Assembly: GCF_042477335.2 (NCBI RefSeq)
Contig: NC_091245.1
Location: forward strand, 110,766,501 to 110,830,500
Reading direction: 5' to 3'
DNA: 64,000 nt
From: Ovis canadensis
Taxonomy: Eukaryota; Chordata; Mammalia; Artiodactyla; Bovidae
Positions 1 to 11,730 of this stretch are shown here, piece after piece; positions within the stretch are counted from its first letter, which is position 1; each line of letters opens with the position of its first letter. The position numbers and the translations under genes are program-made. The notes under the pieces are model-generated. The model was given only the letters and a program-made list of their open reading frames with translations, made no database searches and had not been told where the DNA came from.

Positions 1-200
1 CCTCTATAAACCTTCAGCACCTTCCAAAGCAGACGTGGACTGCCTGCAGCCTCATTCCCTTCCACACTGCTATTAGAATGATCATCAGTCTAACAGATTA
101 TCAGTCTAATCAGATCTAATGATCATTCTAATAGCAGAGTGGACAGAGAATGAGGCTGAGGGCAGTCCATGTAGACTTTGGAAGATGCTGAAAGTGTATA
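1..200. repeat. Imperfect inverted repeat (long hairpin) at the window edge
   Basis: The left arm (1-85), reverse-complemented, matches 119-200 over about 80 bases with roughly 85-90% identity by eye; the arms meet at a 33-base spacer (86-118). The innermost 19 bases of each arm (67-85 and 119-137) match exactly. The outer end of the right arm continues after the inserted BovB (986-1000), where the motif TGTATAGAGG pairs with the complement of the first bases of the window, so the repeat may run past the window edge. The parent element is not recognised. Confidence 0.75.
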
Positions 201-985
201 TCAATAACCTCAGATATGCAGATGACACCACCCTTATGGCAGAAGGTGAAGAACTAAAGAGCTTCTTGAGGAAAGTGAAATAAGAGAGTGAAAAAGTTGG
301 CTTAAAGCTCAACATTAAGAAAACTAAGATCATGGCATCTGGTCCCATCACTTCATGGGAAATAGATGGGGAAACAGTGGAAACAGTGTCAGACTTTATT
401 TTTCTGGGCTTCAAAATCACTGAAGATGGTGATTGCAGCCATGAAATTAAAAGGCGCTTACTCCTTGGAAGGAAAGTTATGACCAACCTAGACAGCTTAT
501 TAAAAAGCAGAGACATTACTTTGTCAACGAAGGTCCATCTAGTCAAGGCTATGGTTTTTCCAGCAGTCAAGTATGCATGTGAGAGTTGGACTGTAAAGAA
601 AGCTGAGCACCAAAGAATTGATGCTTTTGAACTGTGGTGTTGGAGAAGACTCTTGAGAGTCCCTTGGACTGCAAGGAGATCCAACCAGTCCATCCTAAAG
701 GAGTCCTGGGTGTTCATTGGAAGGACTGATGTTGAAGCTTAAACTCCAATACTTTGGCCACCTGATGCGAAGAGCTGACTCAGTTGAAAAGACCCTGATA
801 CTGGGAAAGGTTGAGAGCAGGAGGAGAAGGGGACAATAGAGGATGAGATGGTTGGATGGCATCACTAACTCAATGCATATTGAGTAAACTCCAGCAGTTG
901 ATGATGGACAGGGGGGCCTGGTGTGCTGCGGTTCACGGGGTCGCAAAGAGACAGACACAACTGAGCGACTGAACTAAACTGAACC
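201..985 (+). mobile_element. BovB LINE (RTE clade), 5'-truncated copy
   Basis: The sequence begins at the part of the BovB reverse transcriptase that encodes the YADD catalytic box (about 211-225) and runs to the BovB 3' end near 970-985, with its ACTGA-type tail. The coding part is open from 332 to 742 only, so it is a dead fragment. It is flanked by an 11-base target duplication with one mismatch (190-200 GAAAGTGTATA, 986-996 GAAGGTGTATA). It lies inside the right arm of the inverted repeat at 1-200 and therefore arrived after that repeat formed. Confidence 0.93.
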
Positions 986-998
986 GAAGGTGTATAGA

Positions 999-1216
999 GG
1001 CTTACCTGGTGGCTCAGAGGTAAAGAATCCACCAGCAATTCAGGAGATGTGGGTTCGATCCCTGCATCAGAAAGATCCTCTGGAGGAGGGCATGGTAACC
1101 CACTCCAGTTTTCTTGCAGGGAGAATCCCATGGACAGAGGAGCCTGGCAGGCTGCGGTCCATGGAATCGCAAAGATTTGGACACGACAGAAAAAGTAAGC
1201 ACAGCACAGCACAGGA
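999..1216 (+). mobile_element. Bov-tA SINE
   Basis: The left part is a tRNA-derived head (GGCTTACCTGGTGGCTCAG-like start, B-box GGTTCGATCC near 1052) and the right part is a Bov-A body ending in GGACACGAC. The flanks GGTGTATAGA (989-998) and GGTATATAGA (1217-1226) form an imperfect 10-base target duplication. The left copy overlaps the BovB target duplication, so two elements used the same site. Confidence 0.92.
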
Positions 1217-1424
1217 GGTATATAGAAAGAATTCTTGTTTACAAGAAAAGTAAAACAACCTGGCCTGAGGTCTAATAAAACATCTTACAGAGAAAAGCAA
1301 AACAGACCCTGTTATATTTTGGAATTAGATAGAGTTGTGCTTGCATACATATTATGAACATTGTAGAAGCCGCAGAATTGTTCACTTTAAACTGGTTTGT
1401 TTTATGTTATGTGAATTTCACCTC

Positions 1425-1600
1425 CATTTTATTTTTTTAATTTTATTTTTACTTTATTTTACTTTACAATACTGTATTTGTTTTGCCATACATTGACATG
1501 AATCCGCCACGGGTGTATACGAGCTCCCAATCCTGAATCCCCCCTCCCACCTCCCACCCCATATCATCTCTCTGGATCATCCCCATGCACCAGCCCCAAA
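1425..1600 (-). mobile_element. L1 LINE 3' UTR fragment
   Basis: The stretch reads, in antisense, as the bovine-type L1 3' untranslated region: a T-rich start (poly-A tail complement), then TTTTGCCATACATTGACATGAATC and the C-rich run around 1538-1560. Only the 3' end is present. No coding capacity. Confidence 0.8.
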
Positions 1601-2051
1601 AGGAGTGAGAAAACATCTGGTAGCTATTTACCTGGACTCTAAGAAAATGGCTTGTCCTCATAGAATTAATGACATAGGACTTATGAAACAAGAATCAAGA
1701 GAACAATGCAATACTACAAAGCAATTATCTTTCAATTAAAAATAAATACATTTTTTTTAAAAGCAAGGGAAATATATAAATATTCATCAAAAAAAGATGT
1801 TTAAAAAGGAGAAAGCAAACATAAAAGAAGCATAATATGAAAATAAAACTAATCACACCAAATCCAAATATATCAATTATCTCAACACATGTAAGTCAAG
1901 CTTGTCAGTTAAAAGAGAATATCAGGTTGGATTACAACACAATCCAACTTCTGTCCTTCTTGCAAAAGACACACGTACAGCATGAAAATAATAAAATGTT
2001 GAAAAGAATGAGAGGTGATATGTCAGTCAAATGCTAAGAGACAGCCAGTAT

Positions 2052-2665
2052 CAGTTCAGTTCAGTTCAGTTCAGTCATTCAGTCGTGTCCAACTCTTTGC
2101 GACCCCATGAATCGCAGCACGCCAGGCCTCCCTGTCCATCACCAACTCCCAGAGTTCACTCAGACTCACATCCATTGAGTCAGTGATGCCATCCAGCCAT
2201 CTCATCCTCTGTCGTCCCCTTCTCCTCCTGACCCCAATCCCTCCCAGCATCAGAGTCTTTTCCAATAAGTCAACTCTTTGCATGAGGTGGCCAAAGTACT
2301 GGAGCTTCAGCTTTAGCATCATTCCTTCCAACGAAATCCCAGGGCTGATCTCCTTCAGAATGGGCTGGTTGGATCTCCTTGTAGTTCAAGGGACTCTCAA
2401 GAATCTTCTCCAACACCACAGTTCAAAAGCATCAATTCTTCGGCGCTCAGCCTTCTTCACAGTCCAACTCTCACATCCATACATGACCACAGGAAAAACC
2501 ATAGCCTTGGCTAGACGGACCTTAGTTGGCAAAGTAATGTCTCTGCTTTTGAATATACTATCTAGGTTGGTCATAACTTTTCTTCCAAGGAATAAACGTC
2601 TTTTAATTTCATGGCTGCAATCACCATCTGCAGTGATTTTGGAGCCCCAAAAGATAAAGTCTGAC
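2052..2665 (-). mobile_element. BovB LINE, 5'-truncated, antisense, with clean target duplication
   Basis: The element starts on the plus strand with the complement of the BovB tail, repeated TTCAG units at 2052-2080, and proceeds through the C-terminal part of the reverse transcriptase ORF to GGAGCCCCAAAAGATAAAGTC. It is bounded by a perfect 11-base duplication ACAGCCAGTAT at 2041-2051 and 2666-2676. Length is 614 bases. The ORF is broken. Confidence 0.95.
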
Positions 2666-2676
2666 ACAGCCAGTAT

Positions 2677-4100
2677 AGATAAATTAAAATCAGTCAAAGA
2701 AGACTTTAAGACAAATAACATCATTTAAGACAGAATTTTTATACAATGATTAAAGATTAAAGTAACTAAAGCAACATAACAATTCTAAACATGTACACAC
2801 ATTATTAAATAGGTAGACTCAGTAGATATAAACAAAAGTCAAAATACCTGCAGAAATAAACTGACAAATCACCATGATAGTGGGAGATTACAGCACATGT
2901 GTTTTTCAATAAATTATTCAAGCAGGCAAAACAATTCAGCAAAAATATAGAAGCACTGAATAACACAATTAACAACTTTCATCTGATGGGACATGTAGAA
3001 ATGTTATATATTTGATAAGGCTATAAAAGATGTCTCAATCTATTTTAAAGAATAGTTGTCACATGAATCTAATTTATTCCTCAAACTCAAAGAATCTAGC
3101 TGTGAATGTGGGGGAAAGAGGGTTCAATCTTAAGTGAACAGAAACAAATATTCTGTCATGTAATACTACAAGAAATAGAAATTAAAATGTGCAATAGAAA
3201 AAAAGTTTAAAGGCTATATACTTCTTGCCCTTCTGAATCTATGAAGAGTTTATCACCTAGGTATTTTTTTAACCTCAAGAATAATATATAATACAGTTCT
3301 GTATTCTGATGTTTTTAACCTAATATTACATCATAGGCATTTTGTCATGCCATTGTTCTTGTCTTTTTCTTAGAAAAAGATCCCCAGCCCTAAAGTTTCT
3401 CCTTCCTTTGACCAGAAATCAAAAGCCTCTAAAAATAAACTCACATCAATAAGACACCTGCAGACCAACACACCCAGAAAATCAGAATTCCTTTTAGACT
3501 CAGTCTGGGTCAACCTCCTGCACAATATATTTTAATTCCTGCCACAGCCAAATGCATTTCCTTTTGTTAAAATCTCAGTTGTGGTGAAATAAAAGCTAAC
3601 TTCTGTTCTCTCAGTCAACTGGAGGTTTAGAATCAAACTACCCACAGATTTTCCTTTTCTGGAATATAGTCAATACCACCGCTTTTCCCACTGCAGAAAC
3701 CCACAACCATTGTTTCTTTCTAGTTTTTCGATGAGCAAATGGTTCTGCCTGAGCTTTTTCAAGAAAAATTCACACAAGCCTTACCTCATTGGAATCTAGT
3801 TCCACAACAAACTAGTCCTTGAGTCAAAGTTGCAGGGATGACTGTTAGTCTTCTTAGGGTAGAAAGATACAGCAAGTAAATTTCTTCATGCATTAACATG
3901 ATAAGAAGAAGATTTGAAAGGTAACAAGGAAAAATGCCCCTGGCTACTTTCACTTAGAAACTGGAGTGGCCCTTGCTGTCACCTGAGTGCTAAGCCCCTG
4001 GAAAGAAAAGGCACAATTGTGACAGGATTTTAAGGCTCCTCCCATCAAAATTCTTAGTTTTCTCTTTCTTTTTCAGTCAAATCTGAATAGTTTTTCTATC
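2677..4100. other. AT-rich intergenic DNA, no feature recognised
   Basis: No frame of useful length, no RNA gene and no repeat that I can name between the BovB and the retroviral element. Confidence 0.5.
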
Positions 4101-4584
4101 TGTTGCAGGAAGGCGGACCCCTTCTAGGGCCCAAAACTGGGCTCTTGTCTAGCACTCAGAAATGAATTGTCCCAGGAGACACATGTGCTGACAAAGCAAG
4201 AGATTTTATTGGGAAAGGGCACCCGGGTGGAGAGCAGTAGGGTAAGGGAACCCAGGAGACCTGCTCTGCTGCATGGCTTGCAGTCTCGGGTTTTATGGTG
4301 ATGGGATTAGTTTCCAGGTGGTCTTTGACCAATCTTTCTAATTCAGAGTCTTTCCTGGTGGCACACGCATCACTCAGCCAAGATGGATGCTAGCGAGAGG
4401 GATTCTGGGAAGTGGACAGACACGCGGTGTCTCCTTTAGACCTTTCCCAAACTCTTCCAGTTGGTGGTGGCTTATTAGTCCCATATTCCTTATCAGGACC
4501 TCCTGTCATAAAACAACTCATGCAAATGGTTACTGTGGTACCTGGCCAGGGTAGGTGGTTTCAATCAGTGTGCTTCCCCTAACA
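4101..4584 (-). repeat. 3' LTR of the minus-strand ERV
   Basis: It carries TG...CA ends and the complement of AATAAA at 4205-4210. It matches the second copy at 10252-10735 along its whole length with about 34 substitutions, mostly transitions. The bases just inside it (4585 onward) are not a clean purine tract, so the polypurine primer is degraded or not recognised. Confidence 0.88.
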
Positions 4585-7500
4585 ACTCCCGAGAGACTTC
4601 ATATTTAAGATACTTCTTGGGAATTGAGGCGGAGGTCTCTTTCTTCTGTAACTTCTTCCTGCTGTGCATGGGCATAGGCCTGCCTAGCAGAGGAGAAGTC
4701 TCTCTCTACCTGATCTAAGTTGGAGTGTTCCACATCTGAAACCAGCTTCTACCCTTGTAGTAACAGCAATTCAGTTGGCCCCTCTCAGAGATGAAATAGA
4801 CAAGGGCCAAACAGGAGACCTAATAGGATGGTCATCTCTGGTCCCCGGAAACAGAAGGCAACATTTGGGGTGAGAGTTGCAGGGTCTGTGACCCTTTTTG
4901 ATTGGTTGATGGTGAGGCAACAGAGCTGTGCTCCAGGAATCTTGTGTTCAGTCTGAAGTTACCATCCTCCACCTGGGTCGGGGCTCAAAAACATTGTTAT
5001 GCATATTTTTTTGATCAGGAACCAGGACTCCGTCTGGAGGCTGTACCAACCTTTGATTGTTTCTCCTGTTTCTGTATCCCCTCCCTTCCCTGATTAACAA
5101 TTGTTTGAATCCATGCTTTGGAACTCAGGGAAGGTCAAGGAGGCTGAATGAAGCCTATATCCTACAGACAAGAAATGGAGAATACAGAAGAGATCTGTAC
5201 TCTAGAGCCCCACAGAGTCCCGCTCAGTTTTAATTTAGGGAACTGGGCAACTATGATTGTGATAACTTCCTGTCAAAATGGGGCATACGACTGCCTCAGC
5301 TTGGAGTATAGACACTGAATTGGAAGTATTTCTGAGTTCCAAGTTCTAGATCTGAGTCTTGTATGATTAAAATCCAATTCCTTGGTCTGCCATTTTGGTG
5401 TAACAGACCCAATTAGAAGTAGTTGGAGGAGTGATAACTGGAATTTAGTAGACAAAATAAATCTCATTTATTTTTAGAAGAATAGGCCTGAAACCCAGTC
5501 TGGACCTCGCACTTCAGGGAGACTTGTAGCCAGGTAGCCAGTTGCCTAGTTTTATAAAAAGTAAGGTTACTAGCTTCCAGTAGACACTGTTTTGAGAATG
5601 GTGACATCCAAGCCTGACACGACTCAAAAAACTCAAGTGTTTAGCGATACAAAGTCCAATCTGAAAGTACACCCATAGCATCACCTAGTTATTTCCCAGG
5701 ATATCTGAACCATAGCTACTCTATTTTGACTTTTAATTGTAAACTTTTCCTCAATAGCCAAAGCAGATTTCACTGCTTTGAGAAGATGCAAGAATTGGGA
5801 TTCATAAAATCTTCTGAAAAGATCTAACTATCTGAAGGCCTGTTCTGCCAGTTTTTCCCAGAGCACAGAGTGCCTCATTCCTGATTTTCACCCTGAACTC
5901 CTTTCAGGGGCGTTGAAAGTCAGCAGTTGCAGCGGCCATGATTTAATCTTTGTAGATGTAGATGGCACGTGTCAGTCTTCAGTTGGCAGAGCCCCTTTTT
6001 GCTCATAAACTTGACCATGATTTTGAGGAGGGGCACTTCATGACCATTTTATCCCATGGTGCTGAGAATGTCCATTCTTGGGTTTGACAAAGATTTTGTT
6101 GACAGGCCACTCAATGTGCTGTTACTGGACTAGGCCATAAAACAGTATACAAAGTTCTCTGGACCACCTGTCTTACTAGCCTCTTAGTCCAAGAAAATAT
6201 TCCCTCTTGTTGTTTCTTCCCATATCTAAAGTTACACTGTTACCAAAATTGATCTCATATGGGACTATATATTATTCTGTTAGAGGCCTCACACACATTT
6301 GATGGTGTAAGAAACAGTAATTTTGTAAAACAGGTGAAATACAAATAACATAGCCAGCAGTATTAGTAAAGTCGCAAGCAAGACTTAAGAGCTTCCATTA
6401 GATGCAGCACAGTATATCTCAGGTCACCTGACTTAGTCTGCTCTGTAGAATCTTTATCTTCCAGGGAAATTATATATTGGCACTGTCTATAAGGCACATA
6501 GCCCCATTTTCTCGTGTTACTAGACTGATTGTCCTTAGTATGATTTAATTGCTTCCAACACAGAGGAGACTTTAAACCTAAATTACCATAGCCTGCTGTT
6601 ATCTATATAAATCCATCCCATAATTCTGGAAGATTTTTCCTCCTTTGCTGAAACTTTTCTTGTTGCTCTGACTAAGCTTGAGTAATAGAAAAAAGCTCAA
6701 ATTTATGGCCAGAGTCAGAGCAGGCATTATTAATTGGCCTGGTGAGGGGATCCCATCTAGTAATATCACAGTGACCTGAATATGCTTATAATTATTTTTT
6801 TTAAGTAAGTTTTCTCAGGGCCAACCAGTTAGAGTCTTGTAGTAGAGAAATTTACCAAGGTAACCCAGAACTAGACACAGGTAATTGGCCACAAACCCAA
6901 CAATTGAATTGATTTCTAAAACTAGCATAGAATCAGGCCTATGATAGAAAAGCATTTGATTTATATGCAAAGGTCTAAGAAGTCAAGAAAACATAAATGA
7001 TCATATGAATCAGGTCCAGCATCTTGGAGAAGCTGTCTACCTCTGATGTCGTCATCTTCTCATCGTGGTGTAGTGTAGTTTCTCCTGATTAAAAAAAAAG
7101 TCCTTCCATCCATGTTGGAGACAGTCCCTTAAATTATGCCTTTTTCTAGTCCTGGTTGCAGGCAATGAAACATCTGATCTTCATCCAAAGATAGATTACT
7201 GAGATAAGCTTCAGAAACAAACTTAGGGTGTTCTTTAAGAATTCAATTGAATTTTACATTAATATCACATAACAGCAAAGAACTATCTAAGAGATGAGTC
7301 TTACTAGATGCAGACCTCCATTAACAAACTGGGATTTAACATTTTTTTAAAATATCTTTTTCTCCCTAGAGTTACCCTCATTTTCATCAAATATAACCAA
7401 ATTAAGACTAGTTTGTTTGCAAAATAGGTCTGTTCTCACTAATTTTGGCCTGATGATTTATATAACCATAATTGATTATAGACTTTTTATTTTGCTGAAA

Positions 7501-9410
7501 TGTTTATAGAGTCTCAGACTGAACTTTTAAAATAAAACAGGGCTGGGAAACTCACACCAAAGGCTTATCACAGATTTTGCCTAACAAATCTAGGTGAATT
7601 CTTCCCTTTTTAAGGTCTCAAAAATTTCTTGAGATTTTTTGAACTCGTGAGATAACCTTCCTAACTCATCTGATGAACGTACTGGAAACCTAAGATTTTC
7701 CAATTTTTGGAGGAGTCAGATAGAGAGAAAATATAATTGTTTTGTTTATAACATTTAATTTTACCAAAGTATTGTCATAATTAGTTTGAGAGGAAGTTTT
7801 CCCTACTCCCTGAGAACATAAGATTCAAACCCGTAATTTTCAGATAGAAACCATAAAAGTTATAAGCATATTCGCTGGTTCATTCAGTCCTTCTGTTAAC
7901 TTTTGTGAAGTCATCTGGTTTTCCATTAGAATACCAGGACATATCAGAATGTTAAGGACTCCATATAATTTCTAGGATATCTGTATTATCAGTTTTATGA
8001 TACATTATAACATGAGTGGATTTATTACTCATTTGATAATCTTTTTCATGTAATTTAACCAACCAAATAAACACAGTTTAATATCTCTCTTTGGAATGTT
8101 TCAGGGGCCCTCTGAATCACCCCAAAGTTACCAAGAGATCAAAGGAACTTCAAAAGAATTAGATCTAGGAAGTTTTATCAAAAAGATCAATTAAAAGCGT
8201 TTAGAACATTTGGTCAGATTTAGTCAATGCTGATGGGTGTATCATTTAGCTTGTTGATATGTCACAATGGGCATAAATACCAAGGCTCAAGGTCTAGTGA
8301 AAGTCAGCTCCACCATCTTGGACCTAGTTGGCTCTAACCAGTTTTCTTATGGCTTTGTCATTCCTAACAAAATCAACTTACCTAATTGTAATCCAATTTT
8401 AGAAAATCCTGATCATGCATGACTCTTTTTAGTATTTTTCATACTTTTTTTTTTTTTGAAAACACACTTCCTACATTAGCATTTTATAGATTGGTGAGCA
8501 TAAATACCAGTGATAATTTCTAAAACCCTTGCTTTCTTAGACTATTTTAGGATGGCACCAAACATTATTCATTTACAGCCCCGAATCTCTTTAGTTTCTC
8601 TGTAAAAGGAAATTGGTGTTTAGTAGTAAATGTTTCAAATTTTTATTTTATTTGGAAATGACCTAACTATTCAATAGACTTCCAACATTTAGCACACTTA
8701 GCACACTTAGCACTACCCTTAGAAATTTAAGTTAGGCCAATCTGGAGAGACTATTTTAGACAGATATTTCTAAAGAATAATTATTCTTAATAGAGTTTAT
8801 ATAAAAGCTCATATCTCATTTACATTTTTTAGAAGTTTCTTCACTTGAGGTAATTTCCTTGTTGACAAACTTGTAACAGATATAATATTTAACTTACATT
8901 AAACCTAGGTACAATGAAAATATTCTACTTAATGTTAATTACTCTAAGACATATCTATATTAGATAGGTCGACAAACAAACCTTAATATCAGGTATTTAA
9001 TATTGAATATTTCTCAGTTCACATGAACCTGGAATTTATTGTTTAATTTAGAATTACTTGATTTGTAAGAGCTTACTTTTTTTTAAGCCAAATAAATAGA
9101 GCTCATTTACAAATTAACCTCAAAATATTACCCAGAGACAAAGACATACCAAGACATATTTAGATAGACACAGTGTAAGATCTAGCTTCAAGTCTTTTTT
9201 CCCTTTTTCCTCAGTGTCAGGAATTAGAGATGATCTAGATAAGTGTTCCTGGGAGCCCTGGTCTCAAGGCACAGGGAAAGAAAATCAAGTTCTAACAAAA
9301 TGGTGGCAGGTCTAAACCAAATGGTGGCCAGACAAAGCAAAATGGCAATCAAAAATCACAACACAGAACGCAGAGTTAAAACACACACGTATAAACCTGG
9401 CAGTCCTCAT
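4585..9410 (-). other. Internal region of the ERV, no ORF
   Basis: About 4.8 kb of AT-rich sequence between the 3' LTR and the nested SINE. No open frame longer than about 65 codons was seen on either strand. A short direct repeat of TAGCACACTT lies at about 8689-8712. A stretch near 8300-8350 contains CCACCATCTTGGAC, similar in kind to AGCCAAGATGG inside the LTRs, but I cannot assign either a role. Confidence 0.55.
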
Positions 9411-9629
9411 CAAAGTGAAAGTGAAAGTGAAAGTGAAGTCGTGTCTGACTCTTTGCGACCCGTGGACTGTAGCCCACCAAGCTCCTCCATCCATGGGATT
9501 CTCCAGGCAAGAATACTGGAGTGGGTTGCCATTTCCTTCTCCAGGGGACCTTCCTGACCCAGGGATTGAACCCAGGTCTCCCACATTGCAGGCAGATGCT
9601 TCAACTTCTGCACCACCAGGAAAGCCCTT
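9411..9629 (-). mobile_element. Bov-tA SINE nested in the ERV interior
   Basis: It reads in antisense from a GAAAGTGAAAGTG tail through the Bov-A body (TCTTTGCGACCC, CTCCATCCATGGG) to the tRNA-like head (ATTGAACCCAGG, complement of the B box) and ends at CACCACCAGGAAAGCCC. Overlapping open frames here are SINE shadows. The insertion is younger than the ERV. Confidence 0.93.
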
Positions 9630-9715
9630 AAATACAAGAATACAGTCTCTCAGAAAACATCCTATAGAGACACAGAACTTCAGATCCAAGTACTAACATC
9701 AAAGATTTCAAGGGA

Positions 9716-10251
9716 GGAAAGGGAGCCAGGTTGAAAGAAGAAGGGGGAGGAGGTGGGAGAGGGGGGATGAAAGGGGTGGACTTACAGACGTCTCCTGCCA
9801 CCTACAGATACCCAGGCATTATGGGACTTTTCTCTGGGCCTCCAGAGAAGGGAGGACTGGAACTCGGCCCTACCAGAAATCAGACCAGAACAGAACTACA
9901 ATTCGAGTTCTCTGCCAAGAGGAGGTGATCAGTCTCCAATCCTCAGCTCAGGCTGAGGGCCCTTCAACCAGATTCCTGCATCCAGGACTGGGGGACTAGA
10001 AAAACAGGGAAGGATAGGAAGGGTTAAGGAGAGGAAAGAGAGAGGGAAGGGGAGAGAGGTCAATAAAGTCTCTTGTTTCTTACTGGTCGGGGCACTCTGG
10101 CCAGTTGTCCATGTCAGGAGGAGACCAGGGACAAAAGGGTCCCAGTTGTGGCCGCTGGGTCTGGTCCACTGGTAGGCAAGCTGGCCCCTGAGTACCCCGA
10201 GTGGTCAGGATGTCAGTCTCGGCGAAGAAGAGTCCCACCAGAGTTGCCATT
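9716..10251 (-). other. ERV leader with primer-binding-site-like sequence
   Basis: On the minus strand, two bases after the 5' LTR, TGGCAACTCTGGTGGGAC (10232-10249) occupies the position and has the TGG start of a retroviral primer binding site; I could not assign the tRNA. The region is strongly purine-rich on the plus strand (about 9730-9780 and 10010-10060), that is pyrimidine-rich in the transcript. A plus-strand AATAAA lies at about 10062-10068, opposite in sense to the element. Confidence 0.6.
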
Positions 10252-10735
10252 TGTTGCAGGAAGGCGGACCCCTTCTAGGGCCCAAAACTGGGGTCTTGTC
10301 TAGCACTCGGAAATGAATTGTCCCAGGAGACACATGTGCTGGCAAAGTAAGAGATTTTATTGGGAAAGGGCACCTGGGTGGAGAGCAGTAGGATAAGGGA
10401 ACCCAGGAGAACTGCTCTGCCACATCGCTCACAATGTCAGGTTTTATGGTGATGGGATTAGTTTCCGGGTGGTCTTTGATCAATTTTTCTAATTCAGAGT
10501 CTTTCCTGGTGGCACACGGACAACTCAGCCAAGATGGATGCTAGCGAGAGGGATTCTGGGAAGTGGACGGACACGCAGTGTCTCCTTTAGACCTTTCCTG
10601 AACTCTTCCGGTTGGTGGTGGCTTATTAGTTCCATATTCCTTATCAGGATCTCCTGTCATAAAACAACTCATGCAAATGGTTACTATGGTACCTGGCCAG
10701 GGTGGGCGGTTTCAATCTATGTGTTTCCCCTAACA
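10252..10735 (-). repeat. 5' LTR of the minus-strand ERV
   Basis: This copy contains the complement of AATAAA at 10356-10361 and, in transcript sense, a CATAAAA TATA-like box about 90 bases upstream of that signal. It ends in TGTTAGGGG... and ...CTGCAACA on the minus strand. It is abutted by the primer-binding-site-like sequence at 10232-10249, which is why I call it the 5' LTR. Confidence 0.88.
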
Positions 10736-10837
10736 TATCCATTTGAGAAATCAGCCAAAGATATTTTAGGTAGAGGGAAATGAAAGCAAAGAGGTCTTCC
10801 TTTGTTTCCCGATTTCAAGGAATTCACACCTGGAATA

Positions 10838-11030
10838 GTGAGTCTCCAAGTGTGGCCCCTGGACTGGCAACATCTATATCACCTGGAAACTTGTTAGAAA
10901 TGCAACTTCTTGGGCCTCAAGCCAGATCAAATAAACCTGAAACTCTGAGGGGTGGCATGAGCAGGCTGTGTCTGAACAAGCTCTCCAGGGTGACTCTGAT
11001 GTACAATAAATTTTGAAAACCATTACTCAG
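10838..11030 (+). mobile_element. MER5A-like hAT-Charlie DNA element
   Basis: The text follows the known pattern of this non-autonomous family: CCAAGTGTGGCCCCTGGAC, then ATCACCTGGAAACTTGTTAG, ATGCAACTTCTTGGGCC, AAACTCTGAGG and a terminal TTTTGAAAACCATT. It is old and diverged. Confidence 0.8.
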
Positions 11031-11730
11031 ACCATTCCTGTCTAACCATCTGCCAGGTGGGCCAATAAATTCCTATAGCCTTGGGTGAGGTTCAGGTTGC
11101 AGTTTTAACCAGACTGCAAGTAGAGAGGTGAATGAGCAGATAAATCCTGCCAGAGAAGCAGGGCAGTGGAAGTGACTGGAAGAGATATTAGTAGAAGCAC
11201 AGTCATATTAGTACCCCACTGAGGCTCTTGGAGCAGGCATGGGCAGGTCTACTATGGAATCTAGACAATCTCTCAGCTCCAGGGCTGGTAGCAAATAAAG
11301 TAGTAATACTTGGTTCCCCTAGGACCACTCCCAACACCAATAGTGGAGCTTTCATGCAGTGATGTCTAACACAGTATCAGCGCAGATATAAGGTACAAGA
11401 ATATCTGACAGACCACACGAAGGATAGGAAATTAACATTGGGAGGGGGTGGTCACCAGGCTGACACCCGGAAGAAGCAGAAGACCTACAAATCAGCTCTT
11501 ATTTATTCATTTTTCTATGCACTCATTCAAAATATGTTTGTTGAGCATCTATGTGCTCAAACACATTTTTAAGTAGCTGAACTGCTATAGTATTTGCATA
11601 TAGCCATTTTTTGTCATACAGTCATTTTTAAACATTTAAGTAGCTAATCTGCTATAGTGACCTCTCCATTCTTCAGAAATTTCTTGGAGGTAATTATGGT
11701 TCTTTTAGAGAGTGCTAAAGCAGATATATA
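11031..11730. other. Intergenic DNA with a small local duplication
   Basis: No gene found. A segment near 11562-11591 (AAGTAGCTGAACTGCTATAGT) recurs in diverged form near 11631-11659, about 69 bases downstream, suggesting an old local tandem duplication. Confidence 0.45.

Larger units (their letters stand above)
4101..10735 (-). mobile_element. Endogenous retroviral element (class I-like), coding-dead or non-autonomous
   Basis: Two LTRs of identical length (484 bases, 4101-4584 and 10252-10735) in the same orientation flank 5.67 kb. The ends are TG...CA, and the 4-base flanks TATC (4097-4100 and 10736-10739) are a target duplication of the size seen in gammaretrovirus-like elements. AATAAA signals and a primer-binding-site-like sequence place the transcript on the minus strand. 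The interior is AT-rich with no frame resembling gag, pol or env; the longest open stretch is due to the SINE at 9411-9629. By hand count the LTRs differ at about 34 of 484 sites (about 93% identical, no gaps), so the insertion is not recent. Either genes decayed beyond recognition or the element was always non-autonomous. Confidence 0.85.

Noticed and set aside
999..1080. tRNA gene inside a Bov-tA head
   Set aside because: The head keeps a B-box-like motif but lacks a proper cloverleaf; it is the SINE's tRNA-derived promoter. The same holds for the other Bov-tA and CHR heads.
2041..2080. Direct repeats suggesting a CRISPR-like or regulatory array
   Set aside because: The TTCAG units are the tail repeat of an antisense BovB. 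No spaced array exists anywhere in the window, and the genome is mammalian.
9243..9696. Overlapping open frames on both strands
   Set aside because: All are readings of the Bov-tA SINE nested in the ERV. The same pattern recurs at every Bov-A or Bov-tA copy in the window.
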